A stretch of DNA of 64,000 nucleotides. Source: Kineococcus endophyticus. GTDB taxonomy: Bacteria; Actinomycetota; Actinomycetes; Actinomycetales; Kineococcaceae. How positions within the stretch are numbered: position 1 is the stretch's first letter; every line of letters begins with the position of its first letter. Where the stretch lies: the NCBI RefSeq assembly GCF_040796495.1, contig NZ_JBFNQN010000010.1, forward strand, positions 124,001 through 188,000, given 5' to 3'. The translations under genes and the position numbers were made by a program. Under the pieces are notes generated by a model, which was not told the origin of the DNA, searched no databases, and worked only from the letters and a program-made list of their open reading frames with translations. Positions 24,771 through 33,953 of the stretch are shown here, piece after piece.

Positions 24771-26087
24771 ATGGTCACCCCTGCCCAGAACACCCCCACC
24801 CGCCGCCGCGTCCTCGGCGCCGCCGGTGCCGCGGCCGCCACCGGCGCCCTGTCGGCCTGCAGCGGTTTCTCCACCCCCGACTCCGGCGGGTCCGGCGGTT
24901 CGTCCTCCGGCGACGACACGATCACGATGATCACCTGGGCCTCGGACGTCGAGGCGAGCGCGTTCAAGAAGCTCGCCGACGGCTTCGAGGCCCAGTCCGG
25001 AACCACCGTGCGGATGCAGGTCGTCCCGTACTCGGAGGTCCTCACGGCCGTCGACACCGGGTTGCGGACGGACTCCCCGCCGGACCTGTTCCGCGTCAGC
25101 TACACCGATGTCGCCGCCTACCGGGGGCAGAAGGTCCTCGCGAACCTCACCGACGCGGACACGCTCAAGAGCTCGTTCCTGCCTGCGTTCTGGGCCGCCG
25201 TCACCGACAGCGAGGGCACGTTCGGCATCCCGCACCACACCGACACCTCGATGGTGCTGCTGAACACCGCGGCCGTCGCCTCCGCGGGCCTGGGCACGCT
25301 GCCCACGACGCTGGACAGCGCGTGGACGTGGGAGCAGTTCGCCGACGCCCTCGGGCGCATCCAGCCGTCCCGGGCCGACACGTACGCGTTCGCGGCGAAC
25401 TGGCAGAACGCCGGCGCCTACCGCTGGCTGAACTTCGTCGACCAGGCCGGGGGCCGGCTGCTCAGCGAGGACCTGACGAGCGTCGCGACCGACGACGCCG
25501 GGGCCCTGAAGGCGCTCACCTTCACGCGCGACCTGTTCCGCAAGCAGCTCACGCCGCAGAACGCCTCGGCGCGCGGCCAGGCGGCCAGCGACCTGTTCCT
25601 CAACCAGACCGTGGCCACGGCGTTCGCGGGCGACTTCCTGCTGAGCGAGATCGAGGGCGGCGGGTTCGAGTACTCCGCCACCTTCCTGCCGCGCGACGTC
25701 AACGCCTCGGCCGACCTCGGCGGCAACGCCCTCGTGGCGGTGGAGGCGAGCTCGCGCAAGGAGAAGGCGCTGGAGTTCCTCACCTACTGCGCCCAGGCCG
25801 AGCAGATGTCCGCGTTCTGCACCGAGGCGTCCGTGCTGCCGACCCGCGAGGACATCGACGCCTCCACGCTGCAGTACCCCGTGCGCCCCGACCTCATGGC
25901 GCTGTACGTGGAGCAGGCCAAGGCCATCCGCGAACCCCTCGTCCAGCAGGTCGTCGTGCCGAGCTTCAGCGCGGTCAACGCGCAGCTGCGCGACCGCCTC
26001 GACGAGGTGTTCCTCGGTTCCGACGACGACGCGACCGCCCTGAAGCGGATCACCGACGGCGTCGCGTCGGTGCTGCAGACGTCGTGA
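24771..26087 (+). CDS. Sugar-binding lipoprotein of the second ABC importer
   Basis: 438 residues, family 1 extracellular binding protein. The signal has a twin-arginine-like TRRRVLGAAGAAAATG and lipobox GALSAC, then a Ser/Gly-rich linker. The body includes ITMITWASDVEASAFKKLAD, PPDLFRVSYTDVAAYRGQ and WTWEQFADALGRIQ. Its stop overlaps the start of the first permease (GTGA). Cargo is presumably a sugar or oligosaccharide, but nothing in the operon encodes a glycosidase or sugar kinase; instead a YcaO gene ends the transcript. Confidence 0.92.
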   Translation: MVTPAQNTPTRRRVLGAAGAAAATGALSACSGFSTPDSGGSGGSSSGDDTITMITWASDVEASAFKKLADGFEAQSGTTVRMQVVPYSEVLTAVDTGLRTDSPPDLFRVSYTDVAAYRGQKVLANLTDADTLKSSFLPAFWAAVTDSEGTFGIPHHTDTSMVLLNTAAVASAGLGTLPTTLDSAWTWEQFADALGRIQPSRADTYAFAANWQNAGAYRWLNFVDQAGGRLLSEDLTSVATDDAGALKALTFTRDLFRKQLTPQNASARGQAASDLFLNQTVATAFAGDFLLSEIEGGGFEYSATFLPRDVNASADLGGNALVAVEASSRKEKALEFLTYCAQAEQMSAFCTEASVLPTREDIDASTLQYPVRPDLMALYVEQAKAIREPLVQQVVVPSFSAVNAQLRDRLDEVFLGSDDDATALKRITDGVASVLQTS

Positions 26088-27007
26088 GCACGGCCACGAC
26101 CACGCGGGGGGTGGCCCGGGGGGCGACCTCGCGGCGACCGGCGGTCCGTCGCTGGGCGACGTCCTACGTGATGCTGGCCCCGGCGCTGCTGCTGTTCGGC
26201 GTCTTCGTGCTGTACCCGCTCGTCGGGGCCGTCCGGATCTCCCTGACCAACTCGACGGGGATCGGCCAGGCGCAGTTCGTCGGGCTGGCCAACTACCGGG
26301 CGATGCTGTCGGACGACACGTTCTGGCAGGCGGCCGGGAACACGGCGCTGCTGGCCGTGGTGTCCGTCCCCGTCAGCCTGGCCCTCGGCCTCGCGGTGGC
26401 GGTGCTGCTGCGCGACCGCATCCCCGGTGGCGGCCTGTTCCGGGCGGTGTTCCTCGCGCCCTACGTCATCTCCGGGGTCGTCGTCGCGATGGCGGGCCGG
26501 TGGGTGTTCGACCAGAACGTCGGCATCGTCGACCGCGTCCTGGCGGGGGTCGGGCTGCCGCAACCGGACTGGCAGTCGGACGGCACGGCCGCCGCGGTCT
26601 CGGTCGTGCTGGTCCTGCTGTGGGCGCGCACGGGCCTGGCCGTCATCCTCTACCTCAGCGCGCTGCAGGGCGTCGACCGCGACGTGCTCGAGGCCGCCGA
26701 GCTCGACGGCGCCTCGTCCTGGCAGCGGCTCAAGGACGTCGTGTGGCCGCTCATGCGCCCCACCACGTTCTTCCTCACCGTGATGATGGTCATCGAGACG
26801 TTCCAGGTCTTCGACATCGTCTGGGTCATGACGAAGGGGGGACCCGCGGGGTCCACCGAACTCCTCGTCACGTACGCCTACAGCCAGGGCTTCGCCGCCC
26901 GCCGCGAGGGCTACGGGTCGGCCATCGGCGTCGTCGTGTTCGTCGTCGTGCTCGCGGCCACCGTCCTGTGGTGGCGGGCCCAGCGGTCGAGCGAGGACGA
27001 CCAGTGA
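26084..27007 (+). CDS. ABC transporter permease (MalF/UgpA type), second importer
   Basis: 307 residues, about six membrane helices starting at SYVMLAPALLLFGVFVLYPL. The EAA loop is DVLEAAELDGASSWQRLKDV before VWPLMRPTTFFL. Translationally coupled at both ends by GTGA overlaps. Confidence 0.93.
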   Translation: MSTATTTRGVARGATSRRPAVRRWATSYVMLAPALLLFGVFVLYPLVGAVRISLTNSTGIGQAQFVGLANYRAMLSDDTFWQAAGNTALLAVVSVPVSLALGLAVAVLLRDRIPGGGLFRAVFLAPYVISGVVVAMAGRWVFDQNVGIVDRVLAGVGLPQPDWQSDGTAAAVSVVLVLLWARTGLAVILYLSALQGVDRDVLEAAELDGASSWQRLKDVVWPLMRPTTFFLTVMMVIETFQVFDIVWVMTKGGPAGSTELLVTYAYSQGFAARREGYGSAIGVVVFVVVLAATVLWWRAQRSSEDDQ

Positions 27008-27882
27008 GCGGTGTCCGCGCGCCCGAACGGGCGCGGACCGACGTCGGGGTGAGCCGTGGCCCCCGCGAGCGGCGGGGCGCCCGGCGCGGCAAGGTCCTCG
27101 TCCTCGTCGTGCTCAGCCTGGTCTGGCTGTTCCCGCTGTACTGGATGCTCGTCACGGCGGTCTCGCCCCGCGACGACCTGGCCTCCGGCCGGATCGGGAT
27201 CGTCCCGACGACGTTCGACCCCGGCGGTTTCACGCGGGCCCTCACCCAGTTCCCCGTGCTGCAGTGGGCGCAGAACTCCCTGGCCATCGCCGTCGTCGCC
27301 GTCGTCATCACGGTCGTCGTCGACGTCACGGCGGGGTACGTGCTGGCCAAGCACCGGTTCCCGGGGCGGGCGGTGGTGTTCTTCCTCATCATCGCCACCC
27401 TGATGATCCCCGTGCAGGTGCTGCTCATCCCGCAGTTCGACCTCGTCAACTCCCTCGGGTGGATCAACTCCTACTGGGCCGTGATCATCCCGCGGTCGGC
27501 GGAGGCGTTCGGGGTGTTCCTGGCGCGCCAGTACTTCCTGTCGCTGCCCGACGAGCTGCTCGAGGCCGCCCAGCTCGACGGGGCCGGGCAGCTGCGGACG
27601 CTGTGGTCGATCGTGCTGCCCCTGTCGCGACCGCTCGTCGCCGTGCTCGTGGTCATGACGTTCATGTACCGGTGGAACGAGTTCGCCTGGCCCCTGGTGG
27701 CACTGCGCAACCCCGACCTCTACACGCTCCCGGTCGGGTTGTCGTTCCTGCAGAGCCAGTACACGACGGACTACCCGGCCCTCATGGCCGGGGCGCTCGT
27801 CTCGGTGCTGCCCGTCCTCGTCCTGTTCGGCATCGCCCAGCGGCAGTTCGTCGCCGGCATCGCGCGCAGCGGGCTGAAGTGA
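27004..27882 (+). CDS. ABC transporter permease (MalG type), second importer
   Basis: 292 residues, first membrane helix at VLVLVVLSLVWLFPLYWMLV. The EAA loop is DELLEAAQLDGAGQLRTLWS and it ends RQFVAGIARSGLK as MalG-type permeases do. Overlaps the upstream permease and the downstream YcaO gene by GTGA. As in the first importer, no ATPase gene is present. Confidence 0.93.
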   Translation: MSGVRAPERARTDVGVSRGPRERRGARRGKVLVLVVLSLVWLFPLYWMLVTAVSPRDDLASGRIGIVPTTFDPGGFTRALTQFPVLQWAQNSLAIAVVAVVITVVVDVTAGYVLAKHRFPGRAVVFFLIIATLMIPVQVLLIPQFDLVNSLGWINSYWAVIIPRSAEAFGVFLARQYFLSLPDELLEAAQLDGAGQLRTLWSIVLPLSRPLVAVLVVMTFMYRWNEFAWPLVALRNPDLYTLPVGLSFLQSQYTTDYPALMAGALVSVLPVLVLFGIAQRQFVAGIARSGLK

Positions 27883-29348
27883 ACGCCCCCGTCACCCCGC
27901 ACCAGATGGCCGACCGGTACGCCGAGGCCTTGGGGGCGGACGCCGGCGCAGAACTCCTGGAGTTCGACCTCACCGGGTTCGACCGGACCGGGATCCCGGT
28001 GACGGGCACCGTCTGGCGCCCCCACCCGGGGGCCCCGGGCTCCGGTCACGGCGTCGGCTACGGCGCGGACCCGGCGGCCGCCCGCCGGGGCGCCCACGGC
28101 GAACTGGCCGAGCAGGTGCTGCTGGACCGGCACCTCCTGACCTGCGCGCCCGTGGTGGCGACGTTCGCCGAACTGCTCGCCGCCCGCGGACCGGGCGGGG
28201 TCGTCGACCCGGTCGAGCTCGTCCTGCCCGCGGGGAGCCGCTACACCCCGGACCTGCCGCTGCGCTGGCTGCCGACGCGGCGCTGGCGCACGGGGGAGGA
28301 GGTGCTCGTCCCCGCCGAGTTCGTCGCCCCGCACGCCGGCGGGGTCCGCGGCGGGCCCCCGCCCGGGGGTTTCCTCACCACGCCCATCACGAACGGCATG
28401 GGCGCCGGGGACACCCTCGAACGGGCCGTGGCCCACGGCATCGGCGAACTGCTGCAGCGCGACGGGGACACCGTCTCGTTCCGGGCCCTGGAGGAGGGCG
28501 TCCTCGTCGACGGGGTGGCCGACCACCCCGCGACGGCGGACGTCTGGGCCGCGCTGGTGGCCGCGGGCCTGGAACCCCAGGTCAAGCTCGACAGCACCGA
28601 GTTCGCCGTCGTCGTGCACGCCGTCGCCCGCGACGCCGACCCCGAGGCGGCGCCGATGGCCGTCACGGCCGTGGGGGAGGCCGCCGCGCTCGACGCCGCG
28701 GGGGCGGCCCGCAAGGCGTTGCTGGAACTGGCCAGTTCCCGCGCGCGGCGCGCGTTCGCCTTCGGGCCGCTGGACCCGGTGCGGACCCGGTTGCGGCCCT
28801 ACTGGGCGGCCGAGGAACGTGCGCCGCTGCCGGAGTCCGAACCCCGGGCGCTGGAGGCGATGGCGGACTGGACGCACCGCTCGGGGGCCGAGCTGTCCCG
28901 GCTCGTGGAGCCGCTCCTGCGGGTCACCTCCCACGTCGCGCTGGGGGAGCTGCCCACCGCCCCGGACCGGGAACCGGCCGACGAGCTGACGGAGCTGCTG
29001 CGGCGGCTGGACGGCTTCGACGTCCTCGTGCACGCCGTCGCGGTCGAGACGTCCCGCGGCCCCGTCCACGTCGCGAAGGTGCTCGTGCCGGGGCTGGAGG
29101 TGGAGACGCTGTCCTACCACCGCATCGGCGAGCGGGTGCTGCGACGGCTGCTGGACCGCGGGTCCCCCCTCGTCGGGCTCGGCGAGCCGGCCGGGGCGCG
29201 CCGGCCGGTCCTGCTGAGCGCGGCGGCGCGCGAACGGATCGGCGGGCCGGCGTGGTTCGACGTCGAGGTCGCCGACGCGACCGTGGGGGAGCTGTACCCG
29301 CTGTACCGCGAACCCGTCCGGCACGCCCCCCAGCGGCTGGACCTCTGA
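27879..29348 (+). CDS. Stand-alone YcaO-domain protein coupled to a sugar ABC importer
   Basis: 489 residues. The YcaO core is recognised from TNGMGAGDTLERAVAHGIGE-LLQRDGD, matching the A-x-x-x-G-x-x-E-x-x-x-RD ATP-binding stretch, and ARKALLELASSRARRAF, which aligns with the second helix, where canonical enzymes have a Gln that is not seen here. The C-terminal proline-rich tail of azoline-forming YcaOs is absent (ends PQRLDL). YcaO proteins activate amide carbonyls with ATP, making azoles, thioamides or amidines, or assist RimO. The GTG start overlaps the stop of the permease, so it is translationally tied to transport. No precursor peptide, TfuA, ocin-ThiF or dehydrogenase gene is nearby. 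Role unknown. Confidence 0.82.
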   Translation: MNAPVTPHQMADRYAEALGADAGAELLEFDLTGFDRTGIPVTGTVWRPHPGAPGSGHGVGYGADPAAARRGAHGELAEQVLLDRHLLTCAPVVATFAELLAARGPGGVVDPVELVLPAGSRYTPDLPLRWLPTRRWRTGEEVLVPAEFVAPHAGGVRGGPPPGGFLTTPITNGMGAGDTLERAVAHGIGELLQRDGDTVSFRALEEGVLVDGVADHPATADVWAALVAAGLEPQVKLDSTEFAVVVHAVARDADPEAAPMAVTAVGEAAALDAAGAARKALLELASSRARRAFAFGPLDPVRTRLRPYWAAEERAPLPESEPRALEAMADWTHRSGAELSRLVEPLLRVTSHVALGELPTAPDREPADELTELLRRLDGFDVLVHAVAVETSRGPVHVAKVLVPGLEVETLSYHRIGERVLRRLLDRGSPLVGLGEPAGARRPVLLSAAARERIGGPAWFDVEVADATVGELYPLYREPVRHAPQRLDL

Positions 29349-29360
29349 CGGGTCAGGGGT
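29341..29360. terminator. Bidirectional hairpin between convergent genes
   Basis: ACCTCTGAC-GG-GTCAGGGGT forms a 9-bp stem with one T-G pair and spans the stop codons of the YcaO gene and the convergent histidine kinase gene, which are only 4 bp apart. No U-tract. Confidence 0.5.
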
Positions 29361-30435
29361 CGGGGATCGTCACGACGAGGGCGAACCCGCCGTCCTGCGT
29401 CGGAGCGGCGTCGACCTGCCCGTCGAGCAGGGCCGCCCGCTCGCGCAGACCGAGCAACCCGTGCCGGGCGCTGGGCAGCTCCTGGGCGGGTTCGGTCGCG
29501 GGGCCGTTGCGGACCTCCACCCGCGTCCGCTCCCCGTCGTGGGCCACGACGACGGCGACCTGCGCGCCGGGGGCGTGCTTGCGGACGTTCGTCAGCCCCT
29601 CCTGGACGGCGCGGAACACGGCGCGCTGCACCGGCGCCGGGAGGTCGTCGGGGACCTGCAGCGAGCTGCGGACCGCGAGCCCGCACCCGGCGGTCAGCCC
29701 GTCGAGGTCGCGCACCCCGGGCTGGGGGGCGTCCTCGCGCACGCACCCCCCGGCCGTGCGCAGGACCTCGACCATCGACCGCAGCTCGTCGAGGGTCCGG
29801 ACGCTGAGCTCGCGGATCGTCCGGGCCGCCGAGCGCGTCGGGTCGTCCGTCGAGGTCACCTGCAGCGCACCGGCCTGCACCGCGATGAGGCTCACCTGGT
29901 GGGAGACCACGTCGTGCATCTCGCGGGCCAGCACGGCCCGCTCGCGTTCCAGCGCCTCCCGGGCGGCGCGCTCGTCGATCTCGGCCAGCCGCCGCGACAG
30001 CTCGCGGCGGGTGACGACGAGCTCCCCCAGGGCCCACGGGGCGGTCGCGAAGATCAACCCGTAGAGGACGGCGCTGACCCAGTCGTCGAGGTCCTGCGGC
30101 AGTTCCGTCGCCACGAGGTTCCCGACGAACACGCTGAGCGCCGCGACGACACCGATGCGTCGCCGGGCCCCGGTGACGACGGCCAGCGAGAACACGACCA
30201 CCATCGCCGCCAGCAGCGCGTAGCCCCAGAACAGGCCCACCGCCACGACGACGGCGCACACCCAGGGCAGGCGGCGGCGCAGCGGCAGGACCGCGGCGGC
30301 CAGCAGGGCGGAGACGAGGGCGCCCGTGGAGGAGTAGGGCAGGCCGATGAGCGCGTCGACGACGGCCAGCACCACCAGGCCCGCCTCGACGAGGACGGTC
30401 CGGCCGCTCGTCCGGCCGTGCGTCCCGGTGGTCAC
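29353..30435 (-). CDS. NarL-type sensor histidine kinase without adjacent response regulator
   Basis: 360 residues. Several N-terminal membrane helices (about residues 12-140) are followed by a HisKA_3 dimerisation domain with the phospho-acceptor His in LAREMHDVVSHQVSLIAVQ and a HATPase with QEGLTNVRKHAPG (N-box) and SARHGLLGLRERAALL (G-box). Such kinases normally pair with LuxR-type response regulators, usually encoded next door; none is present here. The GTG start overlaps the stop of the PP2C phosphatase gene (GTGA), so both come from one message. Confidence 0.92.
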   Translation of the reverse strand: MTTGTHGRTSGRTVLVEAGLVVLAVVDALIGLPYSSTGALVSALLAAAVLPLRRRLPWVCAVVVAVGLFWGYALLAAMVVVFSLAVVTGARRRIGVVAALSVFVGNLVATELPQDLDDWVSAVLYGLIFATAPWALGELVVTRRELSRRLAEIDERAAREALERERAVLAREMHDVVSHQVSLIAVQAGALQVTSTDDPTRSAARTIRELSVRTLDELRSMVEVLRTAGGCVREDAPQPGVRDLDGLTAGCGLAVRSSLQVPDDLPAPVQRAVFRAVQEGLTNVRKHAPGAQVAVVVAHDGERTRVEVRNGPATEPAQELPSARHGLLGLRERAALLDGQVDAAPTQDGGFALVVTIPDP

Positions 30436-32870
30436 GTCGCCGTCCCCGCGGCCGGGAGCACGTCGGGTTCGCCGGGCACGTCCGGCGGGAGCCGGCGCGG
30501 ACCGGCGCTCGCGGGGCGGGGCCGGTCCTGGCGGTGCAGGCGGATGGCGACCAGCGCGACGTCGTCGCCGGGGTGCTCCGGCAGGAGGTCGCGCAGCACC
30601 GCGTCGCACGTGGCGTCGACGTCCAGCGGGTACCCGTCCTCGTCGCGCGGTTCGCGTGCAACGGCTGCGCCCACCGCCTCGAGCAGACGGTCCAGGCCGA
30701 CCTGCAGGGACTCTCCCCGGCGTTCGACGAGGCCGTCGGTGTACAGGAGCAGGGTGCTGCCGCGTTCGACGTCCACGGTGGACTCGTGTCGCCGGAGGTC
30801 GGGGTCGACGCCCAGGAGGAGGTCGCGCTGGCCCGGGCCGTCCAGCAGGCGGGGCACACCGGACCGGGACACCAGGACCGGTGGCGGGTGACCCGCCGTG
30901 GACCAGCGCAGCCGGGTCAGTCCCCGGCGGGTCAGGTCCTCGTCCTGCTCCAGACGGGCCACGACGGAGGTCGCGATCGTGCCGACCCGCAGCGTGCGCA
31001 GGGCCGCGTCCGTGGCGGTCAGCACCTCGGCCGGGCCCCGCCCGGTCCCGTGGCCCGCCATGACAGCGGCTGCGCGCACCAGGGTCCGCACCTGACCCAT
31101 GGCGGCGGTCGAGGTCCGGTCGTGGCCCAGGACGTCCCCGATGACCAGGACGCTGGCGCCGTCCTCCTGCAGGAAGGCGTCGTACCAGTCGCCGCCCACC
31201 TGAGCGGCCTCCGCCGCCGGCAGGTAGCGGGTCACCACGTGGGCGTGGTCCGGCTGCGGCGGTTCGGTGAGCAGCGCGCGCTGCAGCGTCTCGGCGATCT
31301 GCACCTGAGCCCGGACGAGCCGGGCCTCGTCGATCGCGGCGCCGACGCGGTCGGCCACCGTCTGCACGAACGTCAGCACGTCGGCGCCGGGTCCGGCGGG
31401 GCGCCGGGCCGTGCCCGTGACCCGGGGATCGGCGCCGAGCTCGTCGACGGGGCTGGCGGCGGTGCGGGGGTGGACCGAGGCAGGTGCGGTGGAGCAGGAG
31501 CCGTCCCAGCACAGGCTGAGCACGCCGAGGACGCGTCCCCGGGCGCGGACGGCCACGGCGACGGCCGTGCGGGGCCGCAACCGCTCCAGCGCCTCGGCGG
31601 CCGGTCCGGGCAGCATCGTGGCCTGCACGCTGCCGGTGGTCCCGCTCTCGACGACCTGTGCCGCACCGGAGACCAGGGCGCGGACGAGGAACGGTGGGGC
31701 GACGGGCTCGTGCCCGTCCGCGGCGGCGCGCGCGTGGCCGCGGTAGGCCTGCAGGCGGTGGCGCGAGTACGTCTGCACGAGCTCGTCGCGCACGGGGTCG
31801 GCGTGCCGGGCCGCGAGGTCGTCGAGGTGCTCCAGCACGAGGTCCACCGCCTCGGCGTCGGCGGCCTGCAGGTCGCCGCCGCGGACGGCCCGCGCGAGGG
31901 CACCCACCGCGCTGTCGGCCCGCTCGGACTCCTCCAGCACCGTGACGACGCACCAGTCGGCCACGGTGGGCACGAGCAGCCCGGGCACGAGCCGGAGCGC
32001 GTGGTCGGGGTCGCGGTGGGCGCTCAGCTCCTCGCTGACCCGGGCGAGCAGCTGGGCCCGCTCGGCCGCCGTCTCCGCGGCCCGCTGCGCCTCGACCCGG
32101 TCGCTGACGTCGAGGAAGTACAGCGCCAGGGACGTCCCCTCGGGGACCGCGCGGACCTCGTACCAGGCGTCCAGCGGCGGGGGGTAGTAGGCGTCGAAGA
32201 CGAACGGCCCGCCCCCGTCGAGGGCGCGGCGGTACCCGGCCTCGAAGGCCGTCCCGACCGTCGCCGGGAACAGCTCCCAGAGCGAGGCCCCGAGGAGCTC
32301 ACGGCGCGTCAGGCCGAGCGCGACCTCGGCCTGGGTGTTGGTGTAGGTGATGGGCCACCGCTCGTCGCTCGTGTCGAGGACGAGGTAGCCCGCCGCCATG
32401 GACTCGGTGATCTGCTCGACCCTGGCGCGGGTCTCCTCCAGGGAGCGCGCCAGCTCCTCCTCCGCCGTGACGTCGTCGACGATCACGCACAGACCCGTGA
32501 CCTCGGTGTCCGAGCCCGGGCGGTGCACCGGGTGGAAGGACAGCGACCAGTGCCGAGGCCGCCCCGGTCGCGCGCTGACCTCGCCGGACAACCGGACGTC
32601 CCGCATGGGGACGCCCTCGGCGATCACCCGGCGGTAGAGCTCCTCGGCGCGCGCACCGGTCTCCCCGTTGACCTCGCTGGGCGTGCGGCCGACGAGCTCG
32701 GCCACGGGCCGCCCGTTCATCTCCGCGAGCACCGTGTTGACACGGACGTGCCGCAGGTCGAGGTCGAACACGCCGATGCCGAGCGGGGCGCCCTCGAGCA
32801 GCGAGTCGAACTGGGCGGCCGCTGCCGCCTCGGGGTCCTCGGGGGATCGCGAGCCCACGTGAGTGTCCAC
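30432..32870 (-). CDS. PAS-PAS-GAF PP2C/SpoIIE phosphatase
   Basis: 812 residues. Two PAS domains (about 20-150, LLEGAPLGIGVFDLDLRHVR; and 160-280, TNTQAEVALGLTRRELLGAS), a GAF-like region (290-500) and a SpoIIE phosphatase (about 530-780) with VGGDWYDAFLQ, VIGDVLGHDRT, LLLYTDGLVERRG and GDDVALVAI. The proline-rich C-terminal 30 residues are not part of the domain. As an RsbU-like protein it would dephosphorylate a STAS protein in response to a signal sensed by PAS/GAF; no photoactive Cys is seen. Translation of the downstream kinase is coupled to it. Confidence 0.93.
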   Translation of the reverse strand: MDTHVGSRSPEDPEAAAAAQFDSLLEGAPLGIGVFDLDLRHVRVNTVLAEMNGRPVAELVGRTPSEVNGETGARAEELYRRVIAEGVPMRDVRLSGEVSARPGRPRHWSLSFHPVHRPGSDTEVTGLCVIVDDVTAEEELARSLEETRARVEQITESMAAGYLVLDTSDERWPITYTNTQAEVALGLTRRELLGASLWELFPATVGTAFEAGYRRALDGGGPFVFDAYYPPPLDAWYEVRAVPEGTSLALYFLDVSDRVEAQRAAETAAERAQLLARVSEELSAHRDPDHALRLVPGLLVPTVADWCVVTVLEESERADSAVGALARAVRGGDLQAADAEAVDLVLEHLDDLAARHADPVRDELVQTYSRHRLQAYRGHARAAADGHEPVAPPFLVRALVSGAAQVVESGTTGSVQATMLPGPAAEALERLRPRTAVAVAVRARGRVLGVLSLCWDGSCSTAPASVHPRTAASPVDELGADPRVTGTARRPAGPGADVLTFVQTVADRVGAAIDEARLVRAQVQIAETLQRALLTEPPQPDHAHVVTRYLPAAEAAQVGGDWYDAFLQEDGASVLVIGDVLGHDRTSTAAMGQVRTLVRAAAVMAGHGTGRGPAEVLTATDAALRTLRVGTIATSVVARLEQDEDLTRRGLTRLRWSTAGHPPPVLVSRSGVPRLLDGPGQRDLLLGVDPDLRRHESTVDVERGSTLLLYTDGLVERRGESLQVGLDRLLEAVGAAVAREPRDEDGYPLDVDATCDAVLRDLLPEHPGDDVALVAIRLHRQDRPRPASAGPRRLPPDVPGEPDVLPAAGTAT

Positions 32871-32939
32871 CTGCGTCCTGGATCGGGTGCCTGCGCTTCC
32901 GGTCGCCCTCGCCTCGAGCGCACCGAGTATCGCCGACGA

Positions 32940-33953
32940 TCAGGCGTGCAGGCGGCACAACGCCGTGTTGGACGTCCACAACCGGACCCCGGTACCGGTC
33001 AACGCGGCGTCACCGGGCCGTCGCGGGTCGTGGTCGGTCCCCCCGAGCCACGCCCACGACGCCGGCGCCCGGCCGATCGCGGCCGTCAGGCGACGCACCG
33101 GTTCGAGCACCTCCGACACCACCCGCTCGGGGGAGTCCACGGTCGCCGACGCCGCGTGCGTCGCGCTGTGCGCGCACACCTCGTGGCGGGTCGACAGCTC
33201 CGTCAGCTCCTCCCACGTCATCGCCAGCCGGCCGGCCGGGTGCTCGAGCACGCCGTACTCGTGGGCGCGGGCGAAGTCCCGCTGCCGGTCCGGCGGGACG
33301 TCGAGGAAGTCGGTCGGCGGGTAGAACCAGCCCACGAGACCGACCTCCTCCAGGGCGGGGAGGGCGACCTGCACGGCGCTCGCGAACCCGTCGTAGAACG
33401 CGGGCACGATCCCCGGCCGCGAGGCGTCGGGCCAGCGGCCGGTGGCGCAGAAGGCGTGCACGTCCGCGGCCCGCACGGGGGTGAAGCGCTCGGCGTACCA
33501 GTGCAGGTCGCGACGGAACTCCTCGGCCCGGGAGACGGGGGTGTCGTGGTAGTTCACGACCCGCAGCAGACGGCCGGCGACGAACGCGTCGGCGACCCGG
33601 CCCACCTCCGCGTCCCGCACGGCCCGTGGCGGCACGACGCTCCCGGGCGGGCGCCAGGCCGACAGGGCGCGGGGCGGCTGCGCCGGTGCGCGGGCCGGTT
33701 CCGGTCGCAGCTCGAGGTCGCCGAGCACGGCGAGCACGTCCTGCACGGTGACGTCGGCGTCGGCGGCGGTCAGGACGTCCCACACCTCGCGGACGCGGGC
33801 GGCGAGCGCCGGCTCACCGTGCTGGGGTTCGGGGGAGCGGGAGCCCGGGTCGACCCGCAGGTAGGTGGCGACGCCGGCGCGCTCCTCGTCCTCGGCGGCG
33901 ACGGCCTGCGCGGCCCGCAGGTAGGACGGGCGCTGGTCGTCGCCGGAGGTCAC
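32940..33953 (-). CDS. Polysaccharide-deacetylase-like protein with altered catalytic motif
   Basis: 337 residues, cytoplasmic by sequence (no signal peptide). The region from about 135 onward has the NodB fold outline: RVVNYHDTPVSRAEEFRRDL, then PGIVPAFYDGFASAVQVAL in the place of the TFDDG motif, and VCAHSATHAA in the place of the metal-binding HxxxH motif. The first Asp of TFDDG, normally the catalytic base, is Tyr, while the metal Asp and both His remain. The N-terminal 130 residues are not recognised. It is embedded between c-di-GMP genes, and its GTG start overlaps the GGDEF stop, so a role linked to c-di-GMP output is possible. Enzyme activity is doubtful. Confidence 0.7.
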   Translation of the reverse strand: MTSGDDQRPSYLRAAQAVAAEDEERAGVATYLRVDPGSRSPEPQHGEPALAARVREVWDVLTAADADVTVQDVLAVLGDLELRPEPARAPAQPPRALSAWRPPGSVVPPRAVRDAEVGRVADAFVAGRLLRVVNYHDTPVSRAEEFRRDLHWYAERFTPVRAADVHAFCATGRWPDASRPGIVPAFYDGFASAVQVALPALEEVGLVGWFYPPTDFLDVPPDRQRDFARAHEYGVLEHPAGRLAMTWEELTELSTRHEVCAHSATHAASATVDSPERVVSEVLEPVRRLTAAIGRAPASWAWLGGTDHDPRRPGDAALTGTGVRLWTSNTALCRLHA

